From: Porticoccus sp963974675
Lineage (GTDB): Bacteria > Pseudomonadota > Gammaproteobacteria > Pseudomonadales > Porticoccaceae
Assembly: GCA_963974675.1 (NCBI GenBank)
Contig: CAXBDQ010000012.1
Coordinates: 1-64,000 of the forward strand
DNA: 64,000 nt
Direction: 5' to 3'
The notes under the pieces are model-generated. The model did no database searches, had not been told where the DNA came from, and saw nothing but the letters and a program-made list of their open reading frames with translations. Positions within the stretch are counted from its first letter, which is position 1. Each line of letters starts with the position of its first letter. Positions 47,130 through 55,567 of this stretch are shown one piece after another. The translations under genes were made by a program, and so were the position numbers.

Positions 47130-48013
47130 ATAAAAGAAAAGGAATTATCCTTGCTGGCGGCTCCGGCACTCGATTACATCCAATTACTCTTGGTGTATCC
47201 AAACAATTGCTGCCTATCTACGATAAACCAATGATTTACTATTCATTATCAGTATTAATGTTGGCAGGCATGCGTGAAATCCTCATTATTTCAACACCAG
47301 ACGATTTACCGAGTTACCGCAAGCTGCTAGGAAGCGGCAGTAGATTTGGAATTGAACTAAGCTACGCTGAACAGCCATCCCCAGATGGATTGGCGCAAGC
47401 TTTTATAATTGGCCAAGAATTTATTGGAACTGACAACTGCTGCCTGATTCTTGGAGATAATATTTATTACGGACAGCATTTCTCTGACAACCTGCGTGCA
47501 GCGAATACTATTGAACATGGCGCAACAGTCTTTGGCTACCACGTCTCCGATCCAGAACGGTTCGGTGTAGTAGAATTCGACAATCATGGCAAAGCCATCA
47601 GCATTGAAGAAAAACCCTCCCGACCAAAATCAAGTTATGCGGTTACCGGCTTATATTTTTACGATAACCGCGTAGTCGATATTGCAAAAACCATCCAGCC
47701 TTCGGCCCGAGGAGAACTTGAAATCACTGATATAAATCGCTTCTATCTCGAGGAACAAAGCCTCAATGTAGAAATACTTGGTCGTGGCTTTGCATGGTTA
47801 GACACAGGGACACATGAATCACTTATGGAAGCGAGTCAGTTTGTTCATACCATAGAGCGTCGCCAAGGATTCAAGGTGGCCTGCCTGGAAGAAATCGCCT
47901 ACAACAATGGCTGGCTCAAGGCAGATCAACTAGCAGAACAGGCTGAGCGCTTAAAGAAGACGGGCTATGGGCAGTATTTATTTGCTTTGCTTAAAGAAGG
48001 AGGCCTTGTATGA
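47126..48013 (+). CDS. rmlA: Glucose-1-phosphate thymidylyltransferase
   Basis: Makes dTDP-glucose from glucose-1-phosphate and dTTP. From the ATG at 47126 the protein is 295 aa and begins MNKRKGIILAGGSGTRLHP; a longer frame from 47075 runs inside rmlD. Conserved segments are KQLLPIYDKPMIYYSLS, LILGDNIYYG, EEKPSRPKSSYAVTGLY and GRGFAWLDTGTHESL. Overlaps rmlD and rmlC by ATGA. Confidence 0.96.
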   Translation: MNKRKGIILAGGSGTRLHPITLGVSKQLLPIYDKPMIYYSLSVLMLAGMREILIISTPDDLPSYRKLLGSGSRFGIELSYAEQPSPDGLAQAFIIGQEFIGTDNCCLILGDNIYYGQHFSDNLRAANTIEHGATVFGYHVSDPERFGVVEFDNHGKAISIEEKPSRPKSSYAVTGLYFYDNRVVDIAKTIQPSARGELEITDINRFYLEEQSLNVEILGRGFAWLDTGTHESLMEASQFVHTIERRQGFKVACLEEIAYNNGWLKADQLAEQAERLKKTGYGQYLFALLKEGGLV

Positions 48014-48555
48014 AGGTTACATCAACCAATATCCCCGACATTCTTATCCTTGAACCCAAAGTGTTTGATGATAACCGTGGTTTTTTCTTTGAAAGCTTCA
48101 ATCAACAAGCTTTTAATGACGCCGTTGGCCAAGAAGTGCTGTTCGTACAGGACAACCACAGTCATTCTACAAAAGGCGTATTGCGTGGTCTTCATTATCA
48201 AATTCAACAGCCACAAGGAAAACTTATTCGTGTTATTCAAGGCGCAGTATATGATGTGGCCGTTGATTTACGTAAATCTTCCTCCACATTTGGACAGTGG
48301 GTGGGAACTGAGCTAAGTGATGATAATCATCGGCAGATTTGGATACCTGCAGGCTTTGCTCATGGATTTTTCGTGCTGAGTGAAAATGCCGACCTTTTAT
48401 ATAAAACAACAAATTACTATGCCCCACAACATGAGCGCTGTCTTGCTTGGAACGATACAACTATCGGTATTCATTGGCCTATTTCAAGCAAACCTATTTT
48501 GTCCGAAAAAGATAGCCAGGGCGAACTTCTAGCAAATTTGGAGTATTTTTTATGA
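48010..48555 (+). CDS. rmlC: dTDP-4-dehydrorhamnose 3,5-epimerase
   Basis: Cupin epimerase of 181 aa acting between RmlB and RmlD. Motifs: FFFESFNQQAF, VLRGLHYQIQQPQGKLIRV with the catalytic His, VDLRKSSSTFGQW, and IPAGFAHGFFVLSENADLLYKTT. Last of the rml block; about 110 bp to wzm. Confidence 0.96.
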   Translation: MKVTSTNIPDILILEPKVFDDNRGFFFESFNQQAFNDAVGQEVLFVQDNHSHSTKGVLRGLHYQIQQPQGKLIRVIQGAVYDVAVDLRKSSSTFGQWVGTELSDDNHRQIWIPAGFAHGFFVLSENADLLYKTTNYYAPQHERCLAWNDTTIGIHWPISSKPILSEKDSQGELLANLEYFL

Positions 48556-48667
48556 TACTCCTACCAATGGGATTCTCTCTCTCTCCCTCACAAATTAAAA
48601 AAATATTAACACAAAAATATACCCCTAAAGCAGGCCTACTGAGCCCTTTGAGAGAGTCAATATTCCA

Positions 48668-49456
48668 ATGAAACCCCGTACATATTCATTTTTTGGCGAA
48701 TTATCTTCCAGTAGAAATGTCCTGTGGCAACTCGTTGCCCAGCAATTAATATTGCGTTATAGGCGCACAGCACTTGGATATTTGTGGACTCTAATCAACC
48801 CTCTATTAATGATGTCTATCATGGCATTGGTATTTTCCACGTTATTTAATGCAGACTTAAAAACCTTCGCAGTTTTTTTATTCACTGGCATGATTCCTTG
48901 GAATTTTTTTAGCTCCGTCGTCACCCAATCTGGCACATCTTTTATCAACAATGAAGGACTTATTAAGAAAATTTATCTTCCAAAAATAATTTTTCCATTA
49001 AGCATAACCTCTGCCTTGCTGATAGATACTATTTTTTCATTTTTTGCCTTATTTATTATTATCTTGATTCTAGACAGCCCTTTATCATGGGCTCTCTTAT
49101 TTATTCCTATCGCCTTTTTATTACTATTTGTTTTTACATTAGGAATAGGTCTAATTACTTCAATAGCAACAGTATATTTTCGAGATCTTCAGTATGTAAT
49201 TTTGATTATCATGCAGGCATTGTTTTTTTTGACGCCCATCTTATATAAACCTGAGGCTCTAAAGGGAAAGGTAGCCTGGCTTATAACATTAAACCCAGTC
49301 GTACCATTTATTGACCTCTTTCGAGCACCGCTTTATTTAGGAAGTCTACCAAGCCAAAGTACCATCGTACTTTCGATACTTTTTTCCTTGGCTAGCATTA
49401 CCGTTGGCTTGATAATTTTTCTCTGGCAAGAGAAAAAAATTGTTTTTAGATTATAG
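48668..49456 (+). CDS. wzm: Polysaccharide ABC transporter permease (Wzm)
   Basis: ABC-2 type integral membrane subunit exporting undecaprenyl-linked glycan across the inner membrane. 262 aa, with the cytoplasmic N-terminal motif LRYRRTALGYLWTLINPLLMM and about six hydrophobic helices. The gene is strikingly T-rich. Six bases to wzt. The presence of Wzm/Wzt, with no Wzx or Wzy recognised, points to ABC-dependent export. Confidence 0.93.
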   Translation: MKPRTYSFFGELSSSRNVLWQLVAQQLILRYRRTALGYLWTLINPLLMMSIMALVFSTLFNADLKTFAVFLFTGMIPWNFFSSVVTQSGTSFINNEGLIKKIYLPKIIFPLSITSALLIDTIFSFFALFIIILILDSPLSWALLFIPIAFLLLFVFTLGIGLITSIATVYFRDLQYVILIIMQALFFLTPILYKPEALKGKVAWLITLNPVVPFIDLFRAPLYLGSLPSQSTIVLSILFSLASITVGLIIFLWQEKKIVFRL

Positions 49457-49462
49457 GTAAAC

Positions 49463-50209
49463 ATGTCAAATATTAGCGTTGAAAATCTATCGATTAAGTT
49501 TCGTATTTATCACGATAGTTCGCCGTCACTAAAGGATTATTTCGCCAATCTTTTTCGTAGAAAAAAACAATCAGCTTATTCTGATTTCTGGGCGGTAAAG
49601 GATGTTTCATTTGAAATAAAAGCAGGTGATAGAGTAGGTATCATTGGCCATAATGGTGCTGGAAAAAGTACACTACTCAAGACATTGTGTCGCATTTATG
49701 AATCTTCGTATGGCTCAATTACTGTAAACGGGCGTCTTGCTCCACTCCTAGAAATTGGGGCCGGCTTCCACCCAGAGTTTACTGGAAGAGAAAATATCTA
49801 TCTTAATGGTGCGATTCTGGGTTACACCAAGCAACAGCTAAAGAAAATTGAACCAGAAGTCATTGCTTTTTCCGAGTTAGAAGAATTTATAGACACCCCT
49901 GTTAAGTACTACTCGACAGGGATGTACATGCGCCTAGCATTCTCTCTCGCCACAGCAATGCATACCGATATACTAATCTTAGATGAGGTTTTTGCGGGTG
50001 GTGATGCAGCCTTTATGGCAAAGGCAAAGGCTCGTATGCATGAAATGATTGATAAGGCCAACATCATGATTATGGTGTCACATGATCATGAATTAATTAA
50101 AGCACTTTGTAATCGTGTGATATGGCTGGATCACGGCAAACTGGTAGGAGATGGCTCACCTGAGGAGATAGTGCCGCGTTATTTGTTAGGAAAAATCAAT
50201 GAACAATAA
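49463..50209 (+). CDS. wzt: Polysaccharide ABC transporter ATPase (Wzt)
   Basis: ATPase subunit, 248 aa. The N-terminal segment SIKFRIYHDSSPSLKDYFANLF is typical of Wzt/TagH. Walker A is GHNGAGKST near residue 61, the Q-loop region lies in GRLAPLLEIGAGFHPEFTGREN, the signature is YSTGMYMRLAFSLA, and Walker B is DILILDEVFAGGD. The protein ends soon after the H-loop domain and lacks the extra C-terminal carbohydrate-binding domain of longer Wzt proteins, so export should not depend on recognition of a capped chain end. It overlaps the next gene by 11 nt. Confidence 0.94.
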   Translation: MSNISVENLSIKFRIYHDSSPSLKDYFANLFRRKKQSAYSDFWAVKDVSFEIKAGDRVGIIGHNGAGKSTLLKTLCRIYESSYGSITVNGRLAPLLEIGAGFHPEFTGRENIYLNGAILGYTKQQLKKIEPEVIAFSELEEFIDTPVKYYSTGMYMRLAFSLATAMHTDILILDEVFAGGDAAFMAKAKARMHEMIDKANIMIMVSHDHELIKALCNRVIWLDHGKLVGDGSPEEIVPRYLLGKINEQ

Positions 50210-51695
50210 TACCCTACAGATAAACTCTCCAACAATCTCTGATGTATATACGCCTTTAAAAATCAATGACAAAGGGCACCTTAGCTCTATTTCAAAAATC
50301 CAACGAATTGAACCTTACCCGTTAGGAAGTCGAATTGAACCTTACCCGTCAGGAAGTCGAATTGAACCTTACCCGTCAGGAAGTCGCTTTCTCTTTATAT
50401 ACTTACGTAATCTATATCGAAAATATTTAAAACATTATTCTCCTGTACGCTCGACAGCTATATGGGCATGGAAAAATTTCCGCCCTATCTATTTAAACTT
50501 TAAATCAATTCATCTTTTCAACTCCACGTCCAGAAAAGAAAAAAAATGGCGTCCACTAATCAACCTGAGTGAATTTTCTAAAAAAAGAAATTTAATGACT
50601 CACAAAATAACTAATACTGAGGTCGTTAATACTCCAGTACCGACAGTCACTCCAGCTGCTGACCAAAGCTATTTAGTGTCGCCCCACGATCAGTATGTCT
50701 TCCCAGAGATATCGGTTGTAATGGTTGAAAATGCAACGATATACGGTGGTAGCAATCTAACTCTCGTTGATAATAAAGTAGTCTGCCATGATCTATTTGA
50801 TGCGACCCATGATTTGACCAGTGAAGAACTCCATGGTAGAGCATTAATTGATCCCAAACGAAAGCGTATCAGGTGGTTATCGTATGATAAGGAACCAGCC
50901 AAATTATCAACAGCAGCGACATTCGTTGATGCCTGCGCCCCAAATTATGCTCATTGGCTTACAGAAGTTCTACCACGTATAGCACTTTTTTGTACCCAAG
51001 AATGTTATAATGAAATACCTATCGTCATTAATGACGGACTTCACGAGAACATATTAAATTCTTTATTTGAAGTTATAGGCTCAGAACGTAAAGTTATTGC
51101 CCTACCTATTGGAAGGGCAATAACTATTAATAAACTTTTTATTACATCTGTAGCAGGTTATGTCCCATTTGGTCGAAGGAAAGAATGTTTAGAGCATTCT
51201 CATGGTGCATTTAGCCCGGGCTCGCTAGCGGTATTAAAAAATCATATGCTTAGTATGTGTAATGTTGTTGAAGAGAACAAAGCAGTTAGACATCAAAAAA
51301 TATTTTTGCGACGAAACTCAGATACAAGAACGATGGTTAATTCTAGAGAGATTGAAGAGTTATTGATCGAGAAAGGTTTTGTTATTATTGAGACTGATAA
51401 GTTAAGTTTTTTAGAGCAGGTCAACTTATTTAACAATGCAAAACAAATTATTTCACCAACTGGGGCGGCGCTAGCCAATGCGATTTTTTGTAAGCCAGGG
51501 ACCAAGGTTGCGGTGTTGATGGGAAAGCATAAAGACATGATATATAGGTATTGGTTGAATATATTAGCGCCGCTCCAGTTAGAAATTTCTTACGTATTAG
51601 GTGCAATCGTTAAAAATCGTGATTTAGGCATTCATGGCAATTTTTTTATTGACCCTAAAGACGTACTAAATTTGTTACAAGAGATGGAGGAATAA
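50199..51695 (+). CDS. Glycosyltransferase family 61 (DUF563) protein
   Basis: Predicted cytoplasmic glycosyltransferase, 498 aa. The C-terminal domain (about 230-490) has the GT61 motifs APNYAHWLTEVLPRIALF and SPTGAALANAIFCKPGTKVAVLM. The N-terminal 150 residues look disordered or basic and include three exact or near-exact copies of RIEPYPSGS (about residues 36-62). The ATG lies inside the last codons of wzt. Sugar donor and acceptor cannot be told. The start could be further downstream, but the repeats are in frame and free of stops. Confidence 0.85.
   Translation: MNNNTLQINSPTISDVYTPLKINDKGHLSSISKIQRIEPYPLGSRIEPYPSGSRIEPYPSGSRFLFIYLRNLYRKYLKHYSPVRSTAIWAWKNFRPIYLNFKSIHLFNSTSRKEKKWRPLINLSEFSKKRNLMTHKITNTEVVNTPVPTVTPAADQSYLVSPHDQYVFPEISVVMVENATIYGGSNLTLVDNKVVCHDLFDATHDLTSEELHGRALIDPKRKRIRWLSYDKEPAKLSTAATFVDACAPNYAHWLTEVLPRIALFCTQECYNEIPIVINDGLHENILNSLFEVIGSERKVIALPIGRAITINKLFITSVAGYVPFGRRKECLEHSHGAFSPGSLAVLKNHMLSMCNVVEENKAVRHQKIFLRRNSDTRTMVNSREIEELLIEKGFVIIETDKLSFLEQVNLFNNAKQIISPTGAALANAIFCKPGTKVAVLMGKHKDMIYRYWLNILAPLQLEISYVLGAIVKNRDLGIHGNFFIDPKDVLNLLQEMEE
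50304..50384 (+). repeat. In-frame 27-bp tandem repeat, three units, inside the GT61 gene
   Basis: Units at 50304-50330, 50331-50357 and 50358-50384. The second and third are identical and the first differs by a single base (gttagg instead of gtcagg, Leu to Ser). Each encodes RIEPYP(S/L)GS. Near-identity at DNA level indicates recent expansion. Confidence 0.95.
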
Positions 51696-52450
51696 TGGCT
51701 AAAATACACTCATCGGCAATTGTTTCACCCAAAGCGATATTGGGCGAAGGAACTGAAATAGGTCCTTTTTGTATCATACATGACAATGTAACAATTGGTG
51801 ATAGAGTTAAAGTTGAGGCTTATTGTGAGTTAGGAATAGAAACGCCTTTAAATGATGGAACACGATTAACCATTGGAGAGATGTCTCTAATTAGATCACA
51901 TTCAGTTTTTTATGAATCTTCTTGTTTTGGCCCAAAACTGACTACAGGCCACCATGTAATTGTACGAGAGAAGACCATAGCAGGCAAAAATTTTCAAATT
52001 GGCACGTCGAGCGAAATTCAGGGCGATTGCTCTATCGGAGATTACGTGAGATTTCAGTCAAATATCTTTGTTGGAAAAGAAACCACAATTGGTAACTTTG
52101 TTTGGGTGCTACCTCACGTTGTATTTACTAATGACCCCACTCCGCCAAGTAATGTTCTATTAGGTTGTACAATTGAGGATTATGCAAGTATTGCTGCTGC
52201 GTCGGTAATTCTTCCTGGTGTGACAGTTGGGCATCATGCTCTTGTCGGAGCTCAAGCGTGCGTTACAAAAAATGTGCCACCCAATATGGTGGTAGCTGGT
52301 GTGCCAGCACGTGTGATCGGAGAAACAAAAGAAATTAAATTACGAGACGGTTCAGATCGTTCTGCATACCCATGGACGAATCACTTCACTCGCGGATATC
52401 CAGGCGTGGAAACTATCACTTGGTCGGATGGAGAAGGAGAGGATCAGTGA
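51695..52450 (+). CDS. Left-handed beta-helix acyltransferase, QdtC/FdtC-like
   Basis: Hexapeptide-repeat transferase, 251 aa. Repeats run from IHSSAIVSPKAILGEGTEIGPFCIIHDNVTIGDRV through VILPGVTVGHHALVGAQACVTKNVPPNMVVAGVPARVIG. It directly precedes an FdtA-like cupin and a DegT aminotransferase. That combination is known from the pathways to dTDP-Qui3NAc (QdtA-B-C) and dTDP-Fuc3NAc (FdtA-B-C), where the third enzyme N-acetylates the 3-amino sugar. TAATG overlap with the gene before and GTGA overlap with the gene after. The acyl group could be other than acetyl. Confidence 0.82.
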   Translation: MAKIHSSAIVSPKAILGEGTEIGPFCIIHDNVTIGDRVKVEAYCELGIETPLNDGTRLTIGEMSLIRSHSVFYESSCFGPKLTTGHHVIVREKTIAGKNFQIGTSSEIQGDCSIGDYVRFQSNIFVGKETTIGNFVWVLPHVVFTNDPTPPSNVLLGCTIEDYASIAAASVILPGVTVGHHALVGAQACVTKNVPPNMVVAGVPARVIGETKEIKLRDGSDRSAYPWTNHFTRGYPGVETITWSDGEGEDQ

Positions 52451-52860
52451 TTGAGCAATGTTCTATTATTAATCTGCCTAGGGTAAATGACCCACGTGGA
52501 AATTTAACTTTTGTTGAAGGAGGTAATCACATTCCCTTTGATATTAGTCGTGTTTACTACCTTTATGATGTCCCTGGAGGCGCTGAGCGAGGCGGTCATG
52601 CTCATAAAGAGCTTCACCAATTAATTATTGCTATGTCTGGATCATTTGACATTCATCTTGATGATGGGCATACAAAGAAAACTGTACACCTCAATCGTAG
52701 CTATCAGGGACTCTATGTTTGCCCAATGATTTGGCGAGACATTGATAACTTCTCTTCTGGGGCTGTATGTATGGCATTGGCATCTGAGTATTATGATGAG
52801 CTTGACTACTACCGAGACTATCAACAATTCATCATTGATGTCCAAAAGAACACCAAATGA
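52447..52860 (+). CDS. dTDP-4-keto-6-deoxyhexose 3,4-ketoisomerase (FdtA/QdtA-like cupin)
   Basis: Cupin of the WxcM/FdtA family, 137 aa, isomerising the RmlB product to a 3-keto sugar before transamination. GTG start at 52447 overlaps the previous stop (GTGA); an upstream ATG frame at 52372 lies inside the acyltransferase and gives unrelated residues. Motifs: DPRGNLTFVEGG, RVYYLYDVPGGAERGGHAHKELHQ and YVCPMIWRDIDNFSSGAVCMALASEYYDE. Whether the product is the galacto (Fuc3N) or gluco (Qui3N) form cannot be decided by reading. Confidence 0.87.
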   Translation: MIEQCSIINLPRVNDPRGNLTFVEGGNHIPFDISRVYYLYDVPGGAERGGHAHKELHQLIIAMSGSFDIHLDDGHTKKTVHLNRSYQGLYVCPMIWRDIDNFSSGAVCMALASEYYDELDYYRDYQQFIIDVQKNTK

Positions 52861-53975
52861 AGTCTATTCCATTTCTTGACCTTGCAAAAATTCATCAGAC
52901 TATTCGGGTGCCTCTCGATAGAGCCTACCATCGAGTTGTCGATTCAGGGTGGTTCAGTATGGGGCCAGAGTTAGAAGCCTTTGAAAGCGAGTTTGCAGAT
53001 TATTGCGAAGTTAAACACTGTATAGGGGTTGGAAATGGCCTCGAAGCACTTCACCTTCTTCTACGAGCTTATGGCATTGGCGCTGGAGATGAGGTGATCG
53101 TCCCATCGAACACCTTTATTGCAACCTGGCTAGCCGTGAGTGAATGTGGCGCAACGCCTGTTCCTGTTGAGCCAAATACAGATACTCACAATATTGATAC
53201 GACGTTAATTAGCGCCGTTATCACTAATCGTACTCGTGCGATCATGCCAGTACATCTGTATGGTCAACCAGCAGACATGGATCCAATTAATGCTCTCGCT
53301 GAAAAACATGGTCTGATAGTCATTGAAGATGCAGCCCAAGCACAAGGGGCCCGTTACAAAAATCGGCGTGTAGGGTCGTTAGGACATGCTGCTGCAACCA
53401 GCTTCTACCCTGGAAAGAACTTGGGTGCGCTTGGTGACGGGGGTGCGGTGCTTACAAACGATGAAACTATTGCTAACAAAGTCAAGCAGCTTCGTAATTA
53501 CGGGTCAAAAGTCAAATATCAGCATGATCTTCCCGGTTACAACAGTCGACTTGATGAACTGCAGGCAGCATTTCTTCGTGTTAAATTAGCTAAGTTAGAT
53601 GCATGGAACGTTCTTCGTAGAGAGGTCGCCTGTCAGTACTCAAAACTATTAGCAAATACAAATATTGGCTTACCCTTTGTAGCTGAATTTGCAGAACCTG
53701 TTTGGCACCTTTATGTTATTCGCAACAAACAACGTGATACATTAAAAGAACATTTGGAACAACAAGGGGTGTCCACCGTTATTCATTATCCCACCCCACC
53801 CCACCTACAAGCCTGTTATCAGAGTTTCCGGGGGCAACATTTACCCATTGCGGAAATGTTAGCAAATGAGGTGTTAAGTTTACCGATGTCTCCTGTCCTA
53901 GATCCAGTAGAGTTAGAGCACGTCACAAAGAGCATTCATGGTTTTCTGAACTCTTCTCAAAGCCGTACTAGCTAA
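52857..53975 (+). CDS. DegT/DnrJ/EryC1 aminotransferase (FdtB/QdtB-like)
   Basis: PLP-dependent sugar aminotransferase, 372 aa, probably adding the 3-amino group to the FdtA product. Motifs: IGVGNGLEALHLLLRAYGIGAGDEVIVPSNTFIATW, IEDAAQAQGARYKNRRVGSLGHAAATSFYPGKNLGALGDGGAV (PLP Lys in YPGKNLG) and the RNYGSKVKYQHDLPGYNSRLDELQAAFL segment. Starts in the FdtA-like stop (ATGA), so the three-gene set QdtC-FdtA-QdtB is fully coupled. Confidence 0.92.
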   Translation: MKSIPFLDLAKIHQTIRVPLDRAYHRVVDSGWFSMGPELEAFESEFADYCEVKHCIGVGNGLEALHLLLRAYGIGAGDEVIVPSNTFIATWLAVSECGATPVPVEPNTDTHNIDTTLISAVITNRTRAIMPVHLYGQPADMDPINALAEKHGLIVIEDAAQAQGARYKNRRVGSLGHAAATSFYPGKNLGALGDGGAVLTNDETIANKVKQLRNYGSKVKYQHDLPGYNSRLDELQAAFLRVKLAKLDAWNVLRREVACQYSKLLANTNIGLPFVAEFAEPVWHLYVIRNKQRDTLKEHLEQQGVSTVIHYPTPPHLQACYQSFRGQHLPIAEMLANEVLSLPMSPVLDPVELEHVTKSIHGFLNSSQSRTS

Positions 53976-54044
53976 CATTCATGTTTATTAATGCATTTGA
54001 CCTATACACATAAACAAAATTCATACATCAATAGGAGCATACTT

Positions 54045-54875
54045 TTGCCGGAAGATATTAGTATTGTAATGGCGGTATATAACCACGAAGCTACCGTGGC
54101 AGAAGCACTTGAAAGTGCACTGATGCAAGAAATGCCTTATAGCAGTGTTATCTATTGTTTGAATGACGCCTCAACGGATAGAAGCGGCGAAATATTAAGT
54201 AATTACGCAAGTAAATATCCCGATAGAATCAAAGTTTATACGAGCCCCAAAAATTTGGGATCTGGCAAACAGTCTTTTTTGTATCATCAGCCTCCCGCCA
54301 ATGGAAGGTATTGGTGTTTACTAGCTGGAGATGATTTTTGGACAAGCCCCGACAAACTAGCTAAGCAGATTGTATTTCTTGATGCTAATCCTGAATTTAC
54401 TGGAGTAAGTTGCGATACAATAGTAAAAAATGAAATAACAGGTAAAAATAGCTTTATCAAACCCAGTAAAAACGAATTCAACCTTTTTGATTTGATTTTA
54501 TTGAAACACAAATATTTATTTTATGTTCATACAACAAGCATAATATGGAGAAATATTTATATTAACAAAGGATTTTTTCTACCTCCTGCCTTTAAAAATA
54601 AATTCGCTCGTGGCGATGTAATTCTGATGCATATGATGCTGGGAAAAGGCGGCAAGGTGAAAAACATACCTGAAGTAATGAGTTGTTACCGAATGACCGG
54701 AAAGGGTGTGTGGACGAGCAAAACAGAAGAAGAACAGAAAAACCTCAACAATGATTTGCAAATTAACTTGAATCGAGCAATTTCAATACGAATTAAAATC
54801 TACGTTTTTATACATAAATATTTTTCAAGACTCAAGTTTATCACCGCCCTTATTCCCGGACCAATAAATAAATGA
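54045..54875 (+). CDS. Glycosyltransferase family 2
   Basis: GT-A fold transferase. A TTG at 54045 with an AGGAG ribosome site seven bases upstream gives a normal family start (LPEDISIVMAVYNHEATVAEALESAL). An ATG at 53991 would add 18 non-conserved residues. From the TTG it is 276 aa. Motifs: NDASTDRSGEIL, LGSGKQSFLYHQ and the DXD-like AGDDFW. The C-terminal part (KFARGDVILMHMMLGKGGKVKNIPEVMSCYR) is typical of single-domain GT2 enzymes. Specificity unknown. Overlaps the next gene by ATGA. Confidence 0.87.
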   Translation: MPEDISIVMAVYNHEATVAEALESALMQEMPYSSVIYCLNDASTDRSGEILSNYASKYPDRIKVYTSPKNLGSGKQSFLYHQPPANGRYWCLLAGDDFWTSPDKLAKQIVFLDANPEFTGVSCDTIVKNEITGKNSFIKPSKNEFNLFDLILLKHKYLFYVHTTSIIWRNIYINKGFFLPPAFKNKFARGDVILMHMMLGKGGKVKNIPEVMSCYRMTGKGVWTSKTEEEQKNLNNDLQINLNRAISIRIKIYVFIHKYFSRLKFITALIPGPINK

Positions 54876-55567
54876 ATAAAGAAAAAAATTCTTTCTATAA
54901 GGAGTACCCAAAAACCTGCGCCCCTGATGACTTTTGGGGACAGGTTAAGCGTACAGTTAATGGCGTTCCTGTTTCTCAGGATCAGATTGATATGATTGTC
55001 AATGCTGTTGCAGTAGGGCTTGAATTAAGCAAGAAGGACACCCTTCTTGATTTATGCTGTGGTAACGGTGCATTAAGTACGCTGCTCTTCAAATTTTGCA
55101 ATGGTGGCTTGGGAGTAGATTTTTCCAAGCATCTTATATCTGTTGCCGTTGAAAACTTCATCGACTCTCCAACGGTAAATTATGAGCTTCATGACGTAGT
55201 AGATTTTTGTAAAAATACTGTAGGGTTAGATAAATTTTCAAAAGTGATTTGCTATGGTTCCTTTTCATACATAGAGCAAGACAGGGCGGAAGAACTTCTT
55301 AGACTACTCAAAACAAACTTCCCCAATTTACAGCGTATTTTTATCGGCAACTGTCCTGACAAAGATTTACTATCTGATTTTTTTAACAATAAAAAAGTTG
55401 AACACGGCATTGAAAATGACCCCGATTCCCCTATTGGTATCTGGCGAACACAAGATGATTTCATCTCATTAGCTAAACGCTGTGGCTGGAAAGCGATTAT
55501 TCATAAAATGCCCAGCCAATATTATTCCGCTCACTATCGTTACGATATTGTTTTAAGCCATGAGTAA
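54872..55567 (+). CDS. SAM-dependent methyltransferase (class I)
   Basis: Cytoplasmic methyltransferase, 231 aa. Motif I is DTLLDLCCGNGALSTLLFKF near residue 57, followed by LGVDFSKHLISVAVENF (motif II Asp) and KVICYGSFSYIEQDRAEELLRLL. Its place between a GT2 and a sulfotransferase suggests that it decorates the polysaccharide or its terminus. Small-molecule or sugar-nucleotide targets are also possible. Its stop codon lies inside the next gene (8-nt overlap). Confidence 0.82.
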   Translation: MNKEKNSFYKEYPKTCAPDDFWGQVKRTVNGVPVSQDQIDMIVNAVAVGLELSKKDTLLDLCCGNGALSTLLFKFCNGGLGVDFSKHLISVAVENFIDSPTVNYELHDVVDFCKNTVGLDKFSKVICYGSFSYIEQDRAEELLRLLKTNFPNLQRIFIGNCPDKDLLSDFFNNKKVEHGIENDPDSPIGIWRTQDDFISLAKRCGWKAIIHKMPSQYYSAHYRYDIVLSHE

